The notes under the pieces: generated by a model
The model's input: only the letters and a program-made list of their open reading frames with translations
The model's database searches: none
What the model was told of the DNA's origin: nothing
Made by a program: the position numbers and the translations under genes
In this document: piece by piece, positions 8,193 through 10,096 of the stretch
How the letters are laid out: every line of letters begins with the position of its first letter
How positions within the stretch are numbered: the first letter of the stretch is position 1
NCBI GenBank assembly: GCA_023212695.1
Contig: JALCCG010000307.1
Coordinates: 3,842-13,937, forward strand
Length of the DNA: 10,096 bases
Source of the DNA: Sporisorium sorghi
Lineage: Eukaryota; Basidiomycota; Ustilaginomycetes; Ustilaginales; Ustilaginaceae
Direction of reading: 5' to 3'

Positions 8193-8205
8193 GGGGGGGG
8201 GGGGG
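8193..8205. repeat. Poly-G run (13) downstream of the phosphatase stop
   Basis: Thirteen consecutive G on the sense strand, about 335 bases after the phosphatase stop. Together with 8103-8111 it could support G-quadruplex formation if transcribed. Length may be misread. Confidence 0.8.
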
Positions 8206-8512
8206 ACGCGCTTTGCAATCAGTTCGTTGAACGACGGCGAGAATGATCACTTGACACGCGGCCCTTGCAGTCGTGTTTGCTCGGTGTTCAAGCCGGCCGT
8301 TGCATGCCACTCTCACACACGCTCGACCAATGGGAGATCACTCGAACGCTGCGGACCAGAGATACCAAACTGCCGAACATGCACCCGCGGACCAACCAGC
8401 GAGCGACCACTGACGCGGTGCGAACTTTACAGTAAAACGATTGGCTTGCCCCGGGTTGCGACAAGCGAAGCGAGGCGAGGGCCGTGTGCCAAGAAAATTT
8501 CGATATCCGTTG

Positions 8513-8530
8513 CAGCAGCAGCAGCAGCAG
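8513..8530. repeat. (CAG)6 microsatellite
   Basis: Six perfect CAG units in non-coding DNA, with no coding support on either side. Confidence 0.85.
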
Positions 8531-8874
8531 CTTGAGAAATTTTTCATGCCAGTAGACCATCCATGGCCCACAGCGACGGCGCGCCGAGTTGACAGGGTCC
8601 GATCCGGTGCGTCCTTTCGTCCAAAGCCACGCTATCCAGCACGACCACCGACCGGCCAACGTCGATCGTCTTGCGGGGTTGCGATCTCCGTACTGTATGA
8701 GGGAGACGCAAAGCGATTGGTGATCAGAGCATCGTCTTTGTGTCGCACGGGTGTGACTTGGATTCTCTTGGCATTCTTTGACGAGGACTGGTCCAGTGCC
8801 CAGCGCGAGCGAGGAAAGAAATTTTTTGTCCGACCTGTCAATCAAGGCGCAGAAAACGCAGACGGAAGAGCGGC

Positions 8875-8901
8875 AAAAATCGCCAAAAAGCGCCGATTTT
8901 T
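8875..8901. repeat. 8-bp inverted repeat AAAAATCG / CGATTTTT
   Basis: Arms at 8875-8882 and 8894-8901 are perfect reverse complements around an 11-base spacer, directly before a T15 run. The left part (8876-8890) matches 3222-3236 at 14 of 15 bases (AAAATCGSCAAAAAG), and the right arm contains GCCGATTTT, the exact reverse complement of 3222-3230. It lies about 570-590 bp upstream of the permease ATG. A hairpin followed by T's superficially resembles a bacterial terminator, but that does not apply in this nuclear setting. Confidence 0.5.
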
Positions 8902-8933
8902 TTTTTTTTTTCTTTTTTCTTTTTTCTTTTTCT
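8897..8933. repeat. Poly-T tract with regular C interruptions
   Basis: The pattern is T15 C T6 C T6 C T5 C T. The regular interruptions resemble slippage-expanded simple sequence. As a poly(dA:dT) element it could keep nucleosomes off the DNA upstream of the permease. Confidence 0.85.
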
Positions 8934-9048
8934 GGAAAAGCCATGTGACGTTGAGTTCTTTCGCCACTCCGCCAAGCACAGCGGCTCTGGACGAGTGTTT
9001 GAAGGTACGTCGGTCCAGAAGAGCTCGACGTTCGATGGGTGTACAGCC

Positions 9049-9054
9049 CTTATC
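9049..9054 (-). promoter_or_regulatory. GATAAG box (CTTATC on the plus strand)
   Basis: The minus strand reads AGATAAGG, a full match to the HGATAR site of fungal GATA factors such as AreA/Nit2, which activate nitrogen-scavenging genes. It lies about 415 bp upstream of an amino-acid permease start, a typical target. A six-base match alone is weak; a second copy nearby raises its value. Confidence 0.4.
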
Positions 9055-9099
9055 TCCCATCTTTGTAGCAGCGAATGGAGCAGAGCCAAGAGGAAGAAG

Positions 9100-9162
9100 A
9101 AAAAAAACAAAAAACAAAAAACAAAAACAAAAAAAAAACAAAAAAAAAAAAACAAAAAAAAA
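9100..9162. repeat. Poly-A tract with single C interruptions
   Basis: About 63 bases consist only of A with isolated C residues at varying spacing (longest A run 14, at 9139-9152). It is preceded by GAAGAAG. It has no coding meaning; frames through it give Lys/Asn/Thr-only peptides. It lies about 305-370 bp upstream of the permease ATG and may be a nucleosome-excluding promoter tract. Confidence 0.85.
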
Positions 9163-9192
9163 CTTGTGCGTCTGCCTTGTGGTTCGCATCTT

Positions 9193-9198
9193 CTTATC
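9193..9198 (-). promoter_or_regulatory. GATAAG box (CTTATC on the plus strand)
   Basis: The minus strand reads CGATAAG, a second full HGATAR match, about 270 bp upstream of the permease ATG and 144 bp from the first. Paired GATA sites are typical of promoters under nitrogen-catabolite control in fungi. Function is inferred. Confidence 0.4.
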
Positions 9199-9369
9199 GG
9201 TCTCTCTTTCCTGTTGAGATGAGCTTCGTCGGTAGCAATGTGTCCTTGCGCACAAAACTTGCGCAGCGCACTGCTATCCGCGCTCGCTTCTGCGCCTCTG
9301 CCTCGTGTCCAAGTTGGCACGCAATTTCGTGTGCCTCTCGCTTAGCGCACGCCACGGTGGGCGTTGGGA

Positions 9370-9377
9370 TATTTAAA
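9370..9377 (+). promoter_or_regulatory. TATA-like box TATTTAAA
   Basis: An A/T octamer in otherwise GC-rich sequence lies 91-98 bp before the permease ATG, a plausible distance for a TATA element followed by a short leader. An out-of-frame ATG overlaps its end (9377-9379) and probably lies upstream of the transcription start. Confidence 0.4.
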
Positions 9378-9426
9378 TGAAGCTGTCCATCCTCTTCTCC
9401 CACTCAACCAACGTCCAAGATCGCAT

Positions 9427-9436
9427 CCCCCCCCCC
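9427..9436. repeat. Poly-C run (10) in the presumed permease leader
   Basis: Ten C followed by TCCTTG, 32 bases before the permease ATG, so probably within the 5' UTR on the sense strand. Confidence 0.8.
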
Positions 9437-9467
9437 TCCTTGTCCACCCACTTCACTGACCGGCAAC

Positions 9468-9946
9468 ATGGCGCCCGCCACTACCGCCGACCAGATCCAC
9501 CCGGAAACCCCCTACACTCAGGAGAAAGTCAGCGACACGGCCAGCGACGTCCAAGCCTACGACCACGATGGCGTCACCAAAACCTCGTCGCTTGACCAAA
9601 AACCCGAAGAGCGCCAGCTCCACCGCGCGCTCAAGGGCCGCCAGATCTCCATGATTGCCATCGGCGGCGCCTTGGGTACCGGCCTCATCATCGGCACCGG
9701 CTCGGGTCTGGCCAACGGCGGGCCTGCGTCCATCTTGATCTCGTACACTGTCATGGGCTTCTGCTGCGCCGCCGTCATGTCGGCGCTGGGGGAGATGTCG
9801 ACGTACATGCCGCACCCGAGAGGGTTTGCGGGACATGCGACGCGGTTCGTCAGTGACGAGTTCGGTGTTGCTACGGGGTACAACTATCTGTTCAAGTATC
9901 TGGTGGTGACTGCGAACAACATCAACGCTGCTGCTCTTGTGATCAG
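9468..9946 (+). CDS. Amino-acid permease (APC superfamily, fungal YAT type), first exon only
   Basis: This exon encodes 159 complete residues plus two bases of codon 160 of a plasma-membrane amino-acid/proton symporter. After a hydrophilic cytosolic N-terminus (1-55), HRALKGRQISMIAIGGALG leads into TM1 (about 60-80), with the glycine-rich GALGTGLIIGTGSGLA characteristic of the family. TM2 (about 85-112) carries the signature GGPASILISY...SALGEM, with E109. TM3 (about 132-158) ends in NNINAAALVI. The GTGLIIGTGSGLA wording recalls yeast Dip5-like transporters, but the substrate cannot be read from this fragment. The start ATG has context CAACATGGC. The frame would stop at a TGA four bases into the intron, so splicing at AG|GTGAGT (9945-9952) is needed. 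Most of the protein (the family usually has 12 TMs and 500-600 aa) lies outside the window. Family certain, subfamily not. Confidence 0.92.
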
Positions 9947-10096
9947 GTGAGTGTTCCTTCCCGACCATCGCTGCTCTACCGACCTTCCGAAAAAGCAAAG
10001 AGTTTACTGACCCACCCCCCCCCCCCCCCCCCCCCCCCTTCCCCCCCCCCCCCCTCAACGCCGCCGCCTCCGCCGCCCGCCGCCCCGCCCGCCGTG
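9947..10096 (+). other. Permease intron 1 (partial), with long poly-C tracts
   Basis: The donor GTGAGT starts at 9947, giving a phase-2 intron. A good branch-site match, TTTACTGAC, is at 10003-10011. Then come C24 (10015-10038), TT and C14 (10041-10054), and a GCC-only stretch to the end. No AG acceptor occurs between the branch site and the window end, which would be an unusually long distance. The last 40 bases contain no permease-like coding sequence and look like simple sequence or poor-quality sequence at a contig end. Confidence 0.7.

Larger units (their letters stand above)
7860..9467. other. Gene-free region between the phosphatase and permease genes
   Basis: I see no supported gene, tRNA or mobile element in these 1.6 kb. 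The open frames present are short, or long only because they run through homopolymer and CAG tracts, and they lack family motifs. From 7860 to about 8210 probably holds the phosphatase 3' UTR, with two poly-G runs and no AATAAA. From 8210 to 8860 the sequence is mixed and unassigned apart from one CAG run. From 8860 on are an inverted repeat, poly-T and poly-A/C tracts, and the presumed permease promoter. Confidence 0.65.

Noticed and set aside
8872..8911. Rho-independent-type terminator (stem followed by T run)
   Set aside because: The DNA is fungal nuclear; this bacterial mechanism does not apply, and the T run is part of a longer simple-sequence tract.
9100..9162. Poly-A tail of a non-LTR retrotransposon
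   Set aside because: No reverse-transcriptase or endonuclease coding, no element body and no flanking target-site duplication could be seen nearby.
8441..9217. 258-residue plus-strand frame through the poly-T and poly-A tracts
   Set aside because: Its length depends on homopolymers that encode Phe and Lys runs; no recognisable domain or codon bias.
9246..9265. Direct repeat TTGCGCA twice, 13 bases apart, each containing the palindrome TGCGCA
   Set aside because: Short motifs in GC-rich DNA; expected by chance often enough that I do not report it as a regulatory element.

Overview
The window looks like nuclear DNA of a basidiomycete fungus, most likely a smut (Ustilaginales: Ustilago, Sporisorium, Pseudozyma or a relative). 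This is inferred from long, almost intron-free reading frames, GC-rich codon use, Ser/Ala/Pro-rich low-complexity regions, ATG contexts of the type ACCATGG, an AG|GTGAGT splice donor, and a MAP-kinase phosphatase resembling Rok1 of Ustilago maydis. No RNA gene, transposon, CRISPR array or virus-derived gene was found.

Layout. (1) 50-3067, minus strand: a complete gene for DIS3/Rrp44, the catalytic subunit of the RNA exosome, with both the PIN endonuclease and RNB exonuclease sites intact. (2) 3068-4658: a 1.6 kb divergent intergenic region rich in simple sequence (T/A tract, inverted repeat, CTG tract, long CT tracts). (3) 4659-7859, plus strand: a 1066-residue dual-specificity phosphatase of the Msg5/Rok1 type. 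Its catalytic domain is split by a low-complexity insertion of about 267 residues, and its tails carry several candidate MAPK-docking motifs. (4) 7860-9467: a 1.6 kb gene-free stretch with poly-G, CAG, poly-T and poly-A/C tracts; its right part is the promoter of the next gene and holds two GATAAG boxes and a TATA-like box. (5) 9468-9946, plus strand: the first exon of an amino-acid permease (APC superfamily), cut by a phase-2 intron that runs into long poly-C and off the window.

The three genes do not form an operon or an evident pathway: one acts in nuclear/cytoplasmic RNA decay, one probably turns off MAPK signalling, and one imports amino acids at the plasma membrane. DIS3 and the phosphatase are head to head and may share regulatory DNA. 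The permease promoter looks nitrogen-responsive.

The least explained signals are non-coding. An AAAATCGGC inverted-repeat motif recurs in both long intergenic regions. Poly-G runs lie on the sense strand just after both complete genes. Among coding signals, the phosphatase carries three docking-like motifs. None amounts to a demonstrated new system; all need comparison with related smut genomes. The permease intron and both window ends are C-rich homopolymer, so base accuracy there is doubtful.
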